Positions 53,098-61,507 of a stretch of DNA of 64,000 nucleotides are shown here, one piece after another. The stretch spans positions 257,748 to 321,747 of the forward strand of contig NZXX01000004.1 in the NCBI GenBank assembly GCA_002702065.1, given 5' to 3'. The stretch comes from Anaerolineaceae bacterium. GTDB taxonomy: Bacteria > Chloroflexota > Anaerolineae > Aggregatilineales > Phototrophicaceae. Made by a program: the position numbers and the translations under genes. Under the pieces are notes generated by a model, which was not told the DNA's origin, ran no database searches, and worked only from the letters and a program-made list of their open reading frames with translations. The first letter of the stretch is position 1; each line of letters begins with the position of its first letter.

Positions 53098-54378
53098 CTA
53101 ATCCCCTGCGCCATCTTCAACAGGTTCCGGCAGCTCTGCCGCACCGGTGCCAGGGCCGGAAATATCGTGCCCAACCTGCGCCGCGATTACACTGGTCAAT
53201 GGACGGCTCACACGCCGCCGCCCCAACTGAGCACGCGCCAGCGCCGCAGACGGGCTGCGCTTGTGCGTCAGGACAATCGCGCCCACCATCGCCACCAGCA
53301 GCAGCACGGCAACCGCCTGCATCGGCAGCATGTAACGGCTGAACAATAGTTGACCCACATCAACCGGGCTGCCAAAAGTCGGCAGCGCAGCCGCCACCAG
53401 CGGAACAACCAGCGCGCGGGTAGAACCATCAAACAACCGCTGTGTGCCGACCAGCATCAGTGTTGACTCTTCACGTTCGATGTCAAACACTTCTTCGTTG
53501 CTCAGGCGGGCAAGCACGTTGCTTTCATTTCCGGATTCGATCACCGCCCAGGTCCGCAGGTCCGTGCCTTCAGCCACGTCATACGCGTCCGATGCCTGAC
53601 CCTGCGCCACATCTGCCACCAGCACCTGCGTATCCGTCTCGTCAAACTCGTTGCCGAAATCGACCAGGCTGACAGGTATTTCGGTGCTCAGCGCGTTAAA
53701 CAGCGTGATGCGACCGCTGCGCTCGGCAGTGGCGGACAAATTATCCGGCACCGTCACAATCGCTGGCTGTTCGCCGCCACCATACGCAATGATGGTGCCG
53801 ACAAAACCGTCTTCCAGTGTAACGGACTGGGCCACAAGGGGGGTTTCTGTCTCGGCATCTACCAGCGCGATCTCGTAGGTGCCTTCCGGGAAGCTCAGGT
53901 AGCCGATGGTGTCACCATACGACAGGTCTTCCTCGACCACCACGCCACTCACACTCAGGTCTACAACACCCGCGTCGGTGGCAAAGTGAGCCACACGCAC
54001 CTGTGGGCTGCCGGGTGCTGCGGCAAATTCGGAAATCGGCCCGGACCCAAGAGCCAGCCCGACAGCAGCCAGAAACAGCAGCGATAGAATCATTGCACCA
54101 GGAGTCATCCAGCGGAAGGGCGTACCACCGCCCAACTTTTCGCCCCCCAGGAGCATAATCACGAATAAGAACAACACCATGATTGCCCCTGCATAGACGA
54201 CGATCTGCACCATCGCCAGAAATGGCGCGTTGAGCATCAGGAAGAGAAATGCGATGCAGGCCATCACAAGGATCAGGAACAAGGCGCTGTGCACCGCATT
54301 CTCGCTCAACAGCATCATGATGGCAGACACCACCGCTATCGAGCCAACGATCAAAAATAACCAGAACTCTGTTGTCAT
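53098..54378 (-). CDS. nuoJ: NADH-quinone oxidoreductase subunit J with a DUF4397-like domain insert
   Basis: NuoJ normally has 160-200 residues; this one has 426. Segments TM1-TM4 (about 4-24, 28-50, 53-77, 92-111) and the usual last segment (SPVDVGQLLFSRYMLPMQAVAVLLLVAMVGAIVLTHKR, about 337-373) are intact. Between them about 210 residues (125-335) form two beta-rich repeats. The first reads QVRVAHFATDAGVVDLSVSGVVV, then FPEGTYEIALVDAETETPL, the pattern of DUF4397. The second starts GRITLFNAL. With the basic C-terminus inside, the insert should face outward. A 55-residue C-terminal tail is also extra. No frameshift is needed to read it, so it is a real fusion. Confidence 0.94.
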   Translation of the reverse strand: MTTEFWLFLIVGSIAVVSAIMMLLSENAVHSALFLILVMACIAFLFLMLNAPFLAMVQIVVYAGAIMVLFLFVIMLLGGEKLGGGTPFRWMTPGAMILSLLFLAAVGLALGSGPISEFAAAPGSPQVRVAHFATDAGVVDLSVSGVVVEEDLSYGDTIGYLSFPEGTYEIALVDAETETPLVAQSVTLEDGFVGTIIAYGGGEQPAIVTVPDNLSATAERSGRITLFNALSTEIPVSLVDFGNEFDETDTQVLVADVAQGQASDAYDVAEGTDLRTWAVIESGNESNVLARLSNEEVFDIEREESTLMLVGTQRLFDGSTRALVVPLVAAALPTFGSPVDVGQLLFSRYMLPMQAVAVLLLVAMVGAIVLTHKRSPSAALARAQLGRRRVSRPLTSVIAAQVGHDISGPGTGAAELPEPVEDGAGD

Positions 54379-54488
54379 TTGGTCAATATCCTAGCTGGAA
54401 AGTGACTTTGTGGATTTTATCGCAAATAGCGCCAGAGTCAAACGCTCTGGCGCACTCACAATCCCCCTCACACCGTTGATTCACCCGG

Positions 54489-54983
54489 CTAATCCGGGTC
54501 TTTCATATCAGGAATCGAGCGGGTGTATTTGCCCGGTTCCACCTGCTGGGGCGTGCCCTCTTCCCCTTCTGGTGGCGGGACGATCAACATCTCTTTGGTA
54601 TAGATAGCATCGCGCCGGTCGGTGAAGCTCATCCGGTGTTCATTCGTCAGCACGATCGCCTCGGTCGGGCACGCATCTTCGCAGTAGCCACAAAAGATGC
54701 AGCGCAGCATGTTGATCTCGTAGGTCTTGGCGTAACGCTCACCAGGGCTGTAACGCGCCTCGTCGCTGTTTTCCGCTGCCTCTACCCAGATTGCATCCGC
54801 CGGACACGAAGCTGCACACAACGAACAGCCGATACATTTCTCCAGGCCGTTATCATAGCGCTTCAGTTCATGACGCCCTTTAAAGCGCTCTTTGAACGGC
54901 TGCATTTCTTCGGGATATTGAATCGTGACCGGCTCTTCGAGGACGTGTTTGAATGTCGTCTGAAAGCCACGGATTAAATTCAT
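54489..54983 (-). CDS. nuoI: NADH-quinone oxidoreductase subunit I
   Basis: The 164-residue subunit binds two [4Fe-4S] clusters (N6a and N6b) through Cys50, 53, 56, 60 (CIGCSLCAASCP) and Cys95, 98, 101, 105 (CIFCGYCEDACP). It passes electrons from NuoG toward NuoB. An amphipathic N-terminal helix (RGFQTTFKHVLEEPVTIQYPEE) attaches it to the membrane arm. Length and order are normal. Confidence 0.97.
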   Translation of the reverse strand: MNLIRGFQTTFKHVLEEPVTIQYPEEMQPFKERFKGRHELKRYDNGLEKCIGCSLCAASCPADAIWVEAAENSDEARYSPGERYAKTYEINMLRCIFCGYCEDACPTEAIVLTNEHRMSFTDRRDAIYTKEMLIVPPPEGEEGTPQQVEPGKYTRSIPDMKDPD

Positions 54984-55006
54984 TCAGCAGTACCTCATTC
55001 TCTCAA

Positions 55007-56701
55007 CTAATCAGAACCGGATGTACGAGCGGGCTGCTGCTCGCTTTCAACAGGCTCAATCGCCGTTTCCTGCGACACTTCAGGGTCGATGGACGCGATA
55101 TTGTCCAGTACATTCAGCGTGTAATCGTACAAACGGAGTGGCCCGGCCAGCAGCCCGCCCACGATATTGAGCGAACCGAAACCAATGCCACGACGCTCGC
55201 CCGTAATCATCGGGTCGAGGTCTTCCGCTTCTTCCTGGTCGCTGTCTACACCGGGACGCCCAAACATCAGGTAAGCCCCGCCGACAATCACCACGAAGAA
55301 GACCGCACCCGCAATGCCGTAGGCCACCGGGCTGCCGATCAGATCGCTGATGACGACCGATACCGCCGTCCACACCACCGCCAGCAATGCCAGGGGCAGC
55401 ATGATCTTCCAGCCAAACTGCATCAGCCGGTCATAACGGATACGCGGCAGGGTGGCACGCACCCACACCATCAGCACCAGCAGCAGGAAAATCTTGCCGA
55501 TCATCACCAGCGGCCCCAGAATGGGTGCGGTCTTGACCAGACCAAAGCCATCCTGATAGCCACCGAGGAAGGTCGCCGCCACCAGCGCACTCACGGCGAT
55601 CATCGCCAGATACTCCGCCATCATAAACATGGCGAACTTCATGCCGCTGTATTCGGTCTGATACCCCTGCGTCAGCTCCTGCTCGGCTTCGGGCAGGTCG
55701 AACGGCGCACGGCTGGTCTCTGCATAAACGGCGATCAGCAAAATGCCAAAGGCCAGCGGATTCTGGAAAATGTACCATTCCCAGATCATTTCCTGGCTGT
55801 TCATAATGTCGCCCAGGCTCATACTGCCTGCCAGCATAATCGGCACTGCCAGCGACAGGCCGAAGCTCAGCTCATAGCTGATCATCTGCGATGAGGCACG
55901 CAGCCCGCCGAGCATGGCGTATTTGTTGTTGCTGGCCCAACCCGCCAGCACCACGCCGTAAGTCCCGACACTGGTGATACCCAGCAGGAACAGCAAACCC
56001 ACATTCGGGTCAGCCAGCCCCAGCGGAACCCGGAACCAGACATCGCCCAGCGAAGGCGCGAACCAGGGGACAAGAATAGGCGGGCCGATGGGGATCACCC
56101 CAAAGAGCAGCAGCACCGGCAGCGTCTTGATGAGCGGCGCCAGCGTATAAACAGCTTTCGACGCCCCCGCTGGCAGCAGGTCTTCCTTAAAGATCAGCTT
56201 GACGCCATCCGCGGCTGGTTGCAGGAAACCCAGCGGACCAACGCGGTTCGGGCCAACGCGCTGCTGGAAGAACGCGATCACACGCCGTTCCAGCAGGGTG
56301 GTATAGGCAAAGCTGGTGAGCACCACAAAGAAGAACAGCAGGGCAAACACAATCGGCCAGACGATGCCGCATCCGGGGTCATCCGAACACTGCACCACAT
56401 TCATGGTACGGGTGGCCGGTTCGAAAATATAGCGCAGCGCACCATCGCCAAAGGCAAAGATGGATGTCCAGTTGACGATGAAAAAGGCGATGCCGTTAAA
56501 AAGGAACAGCACCAGCAGCGCTACTTCGCGGAAACGACCACTGGCAACCCACGCGACCAGCGCGATCAGCGGCAGCAGCACCAGCACCTTCAGGCCGGTA
56601 TCAACTGGCGCGGTCAGCGTGCCGATAAACGTCAGGGCAGTCAGCAGTCCGACCACAACCATCGCCACATTGGTAAAAATGCGTCGGATGTTGATACTCA
56701 T
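55007..56701 (-). CDS. nuoH: NADH-quinone oxidoreductase subunit H, extended at both ends
   Basis: The core (about residues 110-430) has all NuoH features: ERRVIAFFQQRVGPNRVGPLGFLQPAADGVKLIFKED at the quinone tunnel, GWASNNKYAMLGGLRASSQMISYELSFGL and AETSRAPFDLPEAEQELTQGYQTEYSGMKFA. Normal NuoH has 320-360 residues; here 564. About 105 residues precede the core and contain two or three additional membrane segments. About 130 follow it, with one more segment (SPVAYGIAGAVFFVVIVGGAYLMF) and a soluble tail with an amphipathic stretch (GSLNIVGGLLAGPLRLYDYTLNVL). The extensions are specific to this lineage, as far as I can judge. Confidence 0.96.
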   Translation of the reverse strand: MSINIRRIFTNVAMVVVGLLTALTFIGTLTAPVDTGLKVLVLLPLIALVAWVASGRFREVALLVLFLFNGIAFFIVNWTSIFAFGDGALRYIFEPATRTMNVVQCSDDPGCGIVWPIVFALLFFFVVLTSFAYTTLLERRVIAFFQQRVGPNRVGPLGFLQPAADGVKLIFKEDLLPAGASKAVYTLAPLIKTLPVLLLFGVIPIGPPILVPWFAPSLGDVWFRVPLGLADPNVGLLFLLGITSVGTYGVVLAGWASNNKYAMLGGLRASSQMISYELSFGLSLAVPIMLAGSMSLGDIMNSQEMIWEWYIFQNPLAFGILLIAVYAETSRAPFDLPEAEQELTQGYQTEYSGMKFAMFMMAEYLAMIAVSALVAATFLGGYQDGFGLVKTAPILGPLVMIGKIFLLLVLMVWVRATLPRIRYDRLMQFGWKIMLPLALLAVVWTAVSVVISDLIGSPVAYGIAGAVFFVVIVGGAYLMFGRPGVDSDQEEAEDLDPMITGERRGIGFGSLNIVGGLLAGPLRLYDYTLNVLDNIASIDPEVSQETAIEPVESEQQPARTSGSD

Positions 56702-59194
56702 CTAGCTTCCAACCTTACTGTGTTCAGTCACGGTTACTTTTGAAACCTTGCCCGCCACCGGGACCAGCGGCATAGCCGTTGTGGTCAGATGACGCGGCAG
56801 AGTCACCGTTCCCGCAGGAACACCTTCCAATACGATTACTTCGACCTGTACTGCCGGGCCGTTGTCCACTTCGATTTCAACCGTATCGCCGCTGTCCACC
56901 TTCAGGCGTTTTGCGTCCTCCGGGTTGAGGCCAGCGTGCGGCGCAGGCACACGGACATGCACCACGTCACTTGGGCGGAAGGCCCGTTCACGATTGTACA
57001 GGCGAACCACCGGCATAATCAGCAGTTTGCCACGTCCGGCGCTCAGTGCTTCCGGGACACTCACTTTGGTCGATTGGATGGACTCGCCGTTATCCGCCGC
57101 GGTTGCGATCTGGACACCCAGACCACCCCTGTTCCTGTAGGCCGTGCCGCCATAGTACACATCGTCACCGATCACCGGGAACTGCACTTCGGTCCGGGCC
57201 AGATCCTGATAGCGGCAGCCTTCAAAAGCGGGAATATCCTTGATAATGTCCATCATCGTCGCGGCAGCAGACAGCTTCGCCCGCCCCTGACCAGCCAGTT
57301 CACCGATGCGGCTGATGGCCTGCCACGCGGGCAGCGCCTCGCCAACCGGACCATGCGCCGTATAGAAGCGCTGGACCCGACGTTCGCCATTGGTGTACGA
57401 GCCATCACGCTCGGCAAAACTTTGAATAGGCAGCACGATGTCGGCATGATCGCCCAGTTCGTCCTGGAACAGAGTCAGGTTAATGACCGTGTCCACCTGG
57501 TCGAGCCAGCTTGCCGCCGACGGGTCGTCCAGCAGAACGTCCGCCTGTGCGATAACCAGCACTTTTGGCGGATTCGCAACAATTGCCTGCGTCGTCTCCG
57601 GCGTAAAGCCCATGTAGTACTGGCCCATACCATTCGGGCCGGGGAACGGCGACAGCAGACCGTTATTGGGTTTGCCGACATGCCCGCTGTCAATCAGGAA
57701 GTTGGCCGCCGCCTGCATCAGCGCCCGGCTGCCTTCCAGCGTCAGCCCTTCGGCCCCGGCAACAATCACCAGATTGGTCGCATCAGCCAGCTGCTGGGCG
57801 ATTTCGGCGTAATCGTTCTTGATGTTCGTCATCGCATAGGCAGCAAGCCCGGTATTGTAATGAATAACGGCGCTGGCAAAATCATCCATGCGTGTGCTGC
57901 GAGCATTCGCCACCACCACATACGCACCGCGATCACGGGCCTGCTTCAGCCGCAGCCGCCAGATCGGAACTTCTTCTTCGAGGTCTGTGGCGATAATCAG
58001 CACAGCATCGCCCTTGCCCAGCTTACCCAGATTCGTACCCTTGCCCACGCCGACCTGTGCAACCAGATCAGCCCCGGCATGGGTCGGCGGCCAGGCACCC
58101 AGTTTTTCGCTGCCCGCACCTTGCACCAGTTGGCGCAGCGCGTACAGGTCTTCATTGCTCAGACCACTGCCAGCAATCGCCGCCACATTACCACCCGCCG
58201 CGTTGAGTGCATCCACACTGGCCTGAACCGCTTCATGCCAGGTTGCACGCTGCTGACCAACCATCGGGTTCGTCAAACGATCAGCACTCATGCTGAAGTG
58301 ATGGCCAAAACGCGCCTTATCAGAAATCCAGATTTCATTGACCTGTTCATTCTGGCGGGGCATCACACGCTTGATGATCGCCCGTCCGCCATGCTCCCGG
58401 TCGAGCCGTGTACTCAGGCTGATATTCGACCCGGCAGCATCCCAGGGGTCAATGCTCGGTACTTCGGTGAGTTCCCAGGGGCGTGCGCCAAACCGGAAAT
58501 CGGCAGTGGTCAGCGCGCCAACCGGGCAGATGTCGGTGGTATTGCCAGAGAAGTAACTGTCGAAACCGGGGTCGCTGTTGGTGATGATCTGCAAGCGACG
58601 CCCACGTTCATGGAAAGCCAGCACATCGTCGCCAGCAATTTCTTCCTGGAAACGAATGCAGCGCGCACACTGGATGCACCGTTCTTCATCGAGGAAGATC
58701 AGATCGCCCAGCGGTACGTGTTTGTCCAGGTGCATTTTGTCGCCATAATGCATGCGCGACCGGCCCGGCCCGTGCTCCATCGTCAGGTTTTGCAGCGGGC
58801 ACTCGCCACCCTTATCGCAGATCGGGCAGTCCAGCGGGTGGCTGGTGAGCAAAAACTCCACCACATTTTCCCGCGCCTGATCGACCTGTTCCGTATTGGT
58901 GCGGATCACTAACCCATCGCTGACAGTCGTCGTGCAGGCTGTCTGCAACTTGGGGAACCAGCGAATCTGCGGGTTACCCGCCTCATCGACCATGACCTCG
59001 CCTGTTGCGCGATCTTTCTGGATCGATCCCATTTCGACCAGGCACATCCGGCACATACCCACCGGCGCCATTTTCGGGTGATAACAAAAAACCGGTATAT
59101 CGTTGCCGATATGCTTTGCCGCATCAACCAGGTTTGCCCCGGCAGGCACCGCATATTCCTGATCGTCGATAATAATCGTTACCGTATCAGCCAT
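56702..59194 (-). CDS. nuoG: NADH-quinone oxidoreductase subunit G
   Basis: The 830-residue iron-sulfur subunit binds a [2Fe-2S] cluster (Cys37, 48, 51, 87), a [4Fe-4S] cluster with His ligation (His119, Cys123, 126, 132) and a second [4Fe-4S] cluster (Cys173, 176, 179, 223, ERCIQCARCI and DICPVGAL). The large C-terminal domain resembles molybdopterin oxidoreductases but has no cofactor-binding role in complex I. The extra N7 cluster Cys motif is not seen. It carries electrons from NuoF to NuoI. The gene is 52 bp from the TPR gene. Confidence 0.97.
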   Translation of the reverse strand: MADTVTIIIDDQEYAVPAGANLVDAAKHIGNDIPVFCYHPKMAPVGMCRMCLVEMGSIQKDRATGEVMVDEAGNPQIRWFPKLQTACTTTVSDGLVIRTNTEQVDQARENVVEFLLTSHPLDCPICDKGGECPLQNLTMEHGPGRSRMHYGDKMHLDKHVPLGDLIFLDEERCIQCARCIRFQEEIAGDDVLAFHERGRRLQIITNSDPGFDSYFSGNTTDICPVGALTTADFRFGARPWELTEVPSIDPWDAAGSNISLSTRLDREHGGRAIIKRVMPRQNEQVNEIWISDKARFGHHFSMSADRLTNPMVGQQRATWHEAVQASVDALNAAGGNVAAIAGSGLSNEDLYALRQLVQGAGSEKLGAWPPTHAGADLVAQVGVGKGTNLGKLGKGDAVLIIATDLEEEVPIWRLRLKQARDRGAYVVVANARSTRMDDFASAVIHYNTGLAAYAMTNIKNDYAEIAQQLADATNLVIVAGAEGLTLEGSRALMQAAANFLIDSGHVGKPNNGLLSPFPGPNGMGQYYMGFTPETTQAIVANPPKVLVIAQADVLLDDPSAASWLDQVDTVINLTLFQDELGDHADIVLPIQSFAERDGSYTNGERRVQRFYTAHGPVGEALPAWQAISRIGELAGQGRAKLSAAATMMDIIKDIPAFEGCRYQDLARTEVQFPVIGDDVYYGGTAYRNRGGLGVQIATAADNGESIQSTKVSVPEALSAGRGKLLIMPVVRLYNRERAFRPSDVVHVRVPAPHAGLNPEDAKRLKVDSGDTVEIEVDNGPAVQVEVIVLEGVPAGTVTLPRHLTTTAMPLVPVAGKVSKVTVTEHSKVGS

Positions 59195-59246
59195 TCACGC
59201 CTCCACTGAAAGCCGGGCGCACACCCACAGCTTTATTTCCTGATGG

Positions 59247-59666
59247 TCAGGGTTTCCGTTTTCGCGCCAGCTTGCGCTGGGCCCGTTGCAGACCATATTC
59301 CGCCTGGTCTCGCTGGGTTTGCGACAGAAACCCCCACTTGTCTTCATCGAATTGTTCGGCTGCCAGTTCCAGCGCGATCTCAAAATCGAGAACTGCCAGC
59401 TCATATTCACCCATTTGCATATATATTTCGCCGCGCTGGACATAATTCGACGGCGCTTCCGGGTACAGATTAATCGCATCCGTCAAGTCGTCCAACCGCT
59501 GGTCCAGCGGCCCGCTAAACAACCCGCGCAGCCAGTCCCAGAATGAGTCGGTCTGGGCATGAGGCGATTCGACACGCTCAAAGGTATCCACCTCAAATGC
59601 TTCGACGGAGTCCAGCGAAGCGTCGTCAGCCACCGTGTCGTTTTCTTCAGGCGAAAACGCCGACAT
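59247..59666 (-). CDS. TPR-like small protein inside the nuo operon
   Basis: The 139-residue protein lies between nuoF and nuoG on the same strand, only 3 bp from nuoF. It has an acidic N-terminus (1-45) and WDWLRGLFSGP, then one TPR-like hairpin pair (LTDAINLYPEAPSNYVQRGEIYMQMGEYELAVLDFEIALEL) and a basic C-terminal helix (AEYGLQRAQRKLARKRKP). It is not a known complex I subunit. The position suggests an assembly factor or accessory subunit for the NADH-dehydrogenase module. The opposite-frame ORFs here are shadows. Confidence 0.75.
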   Translation of the reverse strand: MSAFSPEENDTVADDASLDSVEAFEVDTFERVESPHAQTDSFWDWLRGLFSGPLDQRLDDLTDAINLYPEAPSNYVQRGEIYMQMGEYELAVLDFEIALELAAEQFDEDKWGFLSQTQRDQAEYGLQRAQRKLARKRKP

Positions 59667-59669
59667 GCA

Positions 59670-60995
59670 TTAATCCCCAGCCGGTTCTGCCGCCCGAGCT
59701 GCCCGGCCCCGCGCTGCACCAGCCGCCGGTTTGCTGGCTTCCACTTCCTTCGGCTGAACGTGTGCCGCGAAGTCATCCGGGAAATTCTTGATCGTATGGA
59801 TGATCGGGTTCGCCGCGAAATCGCCCAGCGCGCACAAGGTCACACCGGCCATATTCTTCGCCACGTTATCAATCAGCTTCACATCTTCCGGCCTGCCCTC
59901 GCCTGCTAGAATGCGATCCAGCACCTTGTCCAGCCAGTACGTCCCTTCACGGCACGGCGTACATTTGCCACAGCTTTCGTGCTTGAAGAACTTGATAACT
60001 TTCGACGCCACCCAGGTAATATCGACGCTGTTGTCCATCACAATCACAGACGCCGACCCCAGAATGGTGCCGATTTTCGCCATGTCTTCATACGACAGCT
60101 TGGTATCCAGCACTTCGTCCGAACCGGGTACGATCGGGCCAGAACCACCGGACGGCAAAATCGCCTTGATGTCGGCAGGATCACAACCCGCATGATCGAC
60201 CAGCAGTTCGCGGAAGGTCGTACCTAACGGCAGTTCATAATTGCCGGGCTTCGGCACATGACCGCTGACACAGAAGATCTTGGTGCCGGAACTCTGCTCC
60301 GTGCCGATCTTCTTGTATTCTTCCGCGCCGTTGACCATGATCCAGGGCACGTTTGTCAGAGTCTCGACGTTATTGACGACCGTCGCTTCTTTGTACAGGC
60401 CCCCACCCTTTTGTGCCGGGAATGGCGGACGCACACGCGGCTGACCCAACAAGCCTTCGAGACTGTTGAGCAGCGCACTTTCCTCACCGCAGATATAAGC
60501 CCCTGCGCCGAGGTGTGTGTACATGTGACAGGTGAAACCGGAACCCTGAATGTTTTCACCGATGAGCCCGGCGTCGTAGGCTTCCTGAATGCGCTCATCC
60601 AGCGCATGCGCCACGTCCCAGAACTCGCCGCGCAGGTAGATATACACCGCTGTCGCCTGAATCGCATAAGCGCAGATCATCGCGCCTTCGATCAACTGAT
60701 GCGGGTTGGTTTCCATAATTTCGCGGTCTTTAAACGTGCCGGTTTCGCTTTCATCCGCGTTCACCGTCACATACTTAACCGGCTCGCTTTGCGGAATAAA
60801 GCTCCACTTAACACCCGCCGGGAAGCCCGCGCCACCCCGCCCGCGCAGGTTAGAGGCCTTGACCTCGTTAATCACATCGGCAGGAGACATCGTGAGCGCT
60901 TTTTTCAAACCCTCATAGCCGCCATTTTCTACGTAGACATCGTACTTATAGAGATCAGGAATTTCCCTGCCTCGCAGCAAAATATTCATAGGCAA
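59670..60995 (-). CDS. nuoF: NADH-quinone oxidoreductase subunit F
   Basis: The 441-residue subunit binds NADH, FMN and the N3 [4Fe-4S] cluster. RGRGGAGFPAGVKW (51-64) is the FMN/NADH glycine loop, GAGAYICGEESALLNSLEG is typical, and Cys342, 345, 348 (ESCGKCTPCREGT) with Cys388 ligate the cluster. VNADESETGTFKDR varies slightly from the usual NADEGEPGTFKDR. The C-terminal tail (PAAGAARGRAARAAEPAGD) is low-complexity. The length is otherwise normal. It starts 2 bp after nuoE ends. Confidence 0.97.
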   Translation of the reverse strand: MPMNILLRGREIPDLYKYDVYVENGGYEGLKKALTMSPADVINEVKASNLRGRGGAGFPAGVKWSFIPQSEPVKYVTVNADESETGTFKDREIMETNPHQLIEGAMICAYAIQATAVYIYLRGEFWDVAHALDERIQEAYDAGLIGENIQGSGFTCHMYTHLGAGAYICGEESALLNSLEGLLGQPRVRPPFPAQKGGGLYKEATVVNNVETLTNVPWIMVNGAEEYKKIGTEQSSGTKIFCVSGHVPKPGNYELPLGTTFRELLVDHAGCDPADIKAILPSGGSGPIVPGSDEVLDTKLSYEDMAKIGTILGSASVIVMDNSVDITWVASKVIKFFKHESCGKCTPCREGTYWLDKVLDRILAGEGRPEDVKLIDNVAKNMAGVTLCALGDFAANPIIHTIKNFPDDFAAHVQPKEVEASKPAAGAARGRAARAAEPAGD

Positions 60996-60997
60996 CC

Positions 60998-61498
60998 CTA
61001 TTTCCTACTCGCTTCCTGCTCGATCTCGGCGCGCTTTTCTTCGATAAAGGCCTTCATCTTCTCCATGTCCAGGTTTTCCATGTAATGGAAATTGCACTGG
61101 AGCATCGGGGCTTTATCGCAGGCTGCCAGACACATAACATGTTCGACGGTAAACAGACCATCCTCGGTCGTCTCACCCTCGCCAATACCCAGGTATTCTT
61201 TCAGTTCCTTGTGAAACTCGTCCGCACCCTTGAGGGCACAGGGCAGGTCCGTACAGACTTGCAGCCAGTACTTACCCTTAGGTTTTTCGGAATACATGGT
61301 GTAAAAACCGGCGATAGACTTGACCTGAGTCGGGTCCATTTCGCACAGTTCAGCTACCTCGGCAATGCCTTCCGGGCTGACCCAACCGTATTCTTCCTGC
61401 GCCACATACAACAGCGCCATCACTGCCGAGCGTTTGTCCGGATATTTGGAAAAATACTTCTGAATGCGGGCTTCGTACTTTTTGTCCTTGATCGACAT
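60998..61498 (-). CDS. nuoE: NADH-quinone oxidoreductase subunit E
   Basis: The 166-residue thioredoxin-fold subunit binds the N1a [2Fe-2S] cluster through Cys82, Cys87, Cys123 and Cys127 (VCTDLPCALKG and CLAACDKAP). It is part of the NADH-oxidising module with NuoF. Length and motifs are normal. It lies between nuoD (9 bp) and nuoF (2 bp). Confidence 0.97.
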   Translation of the reverse strand: MSIKDKKYEARIQKYFSKYPDKRSAVMALLYVAQEEYGWVSPEGIAEVAELCEMDPTQVKSIAGFYTMYSEKPKGKYWLQVCTDLPCALKGADEFHKELKEYLGIGEGETTEDGLFTVEHVMCLAACDKAPMLQCNFHYMENLDMEKMKAFIEEKRAEIEQEASRK

Positions 61499-61507
61499 GA
61501 TTCTTCC

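Noticed and set aside
56789..58912. 707-codon + strand ORF opposite nuoG
   Set aside because: nuoG on the other strand has full iron-sulfur motifs; the opposite ORF has no recognisable domain.
59195..59479. 94-codon minus-strand ORF just before nuoG
   Set aside because: It lies out of frame inside the TPR gene, which has a better composition and repeat pattern.
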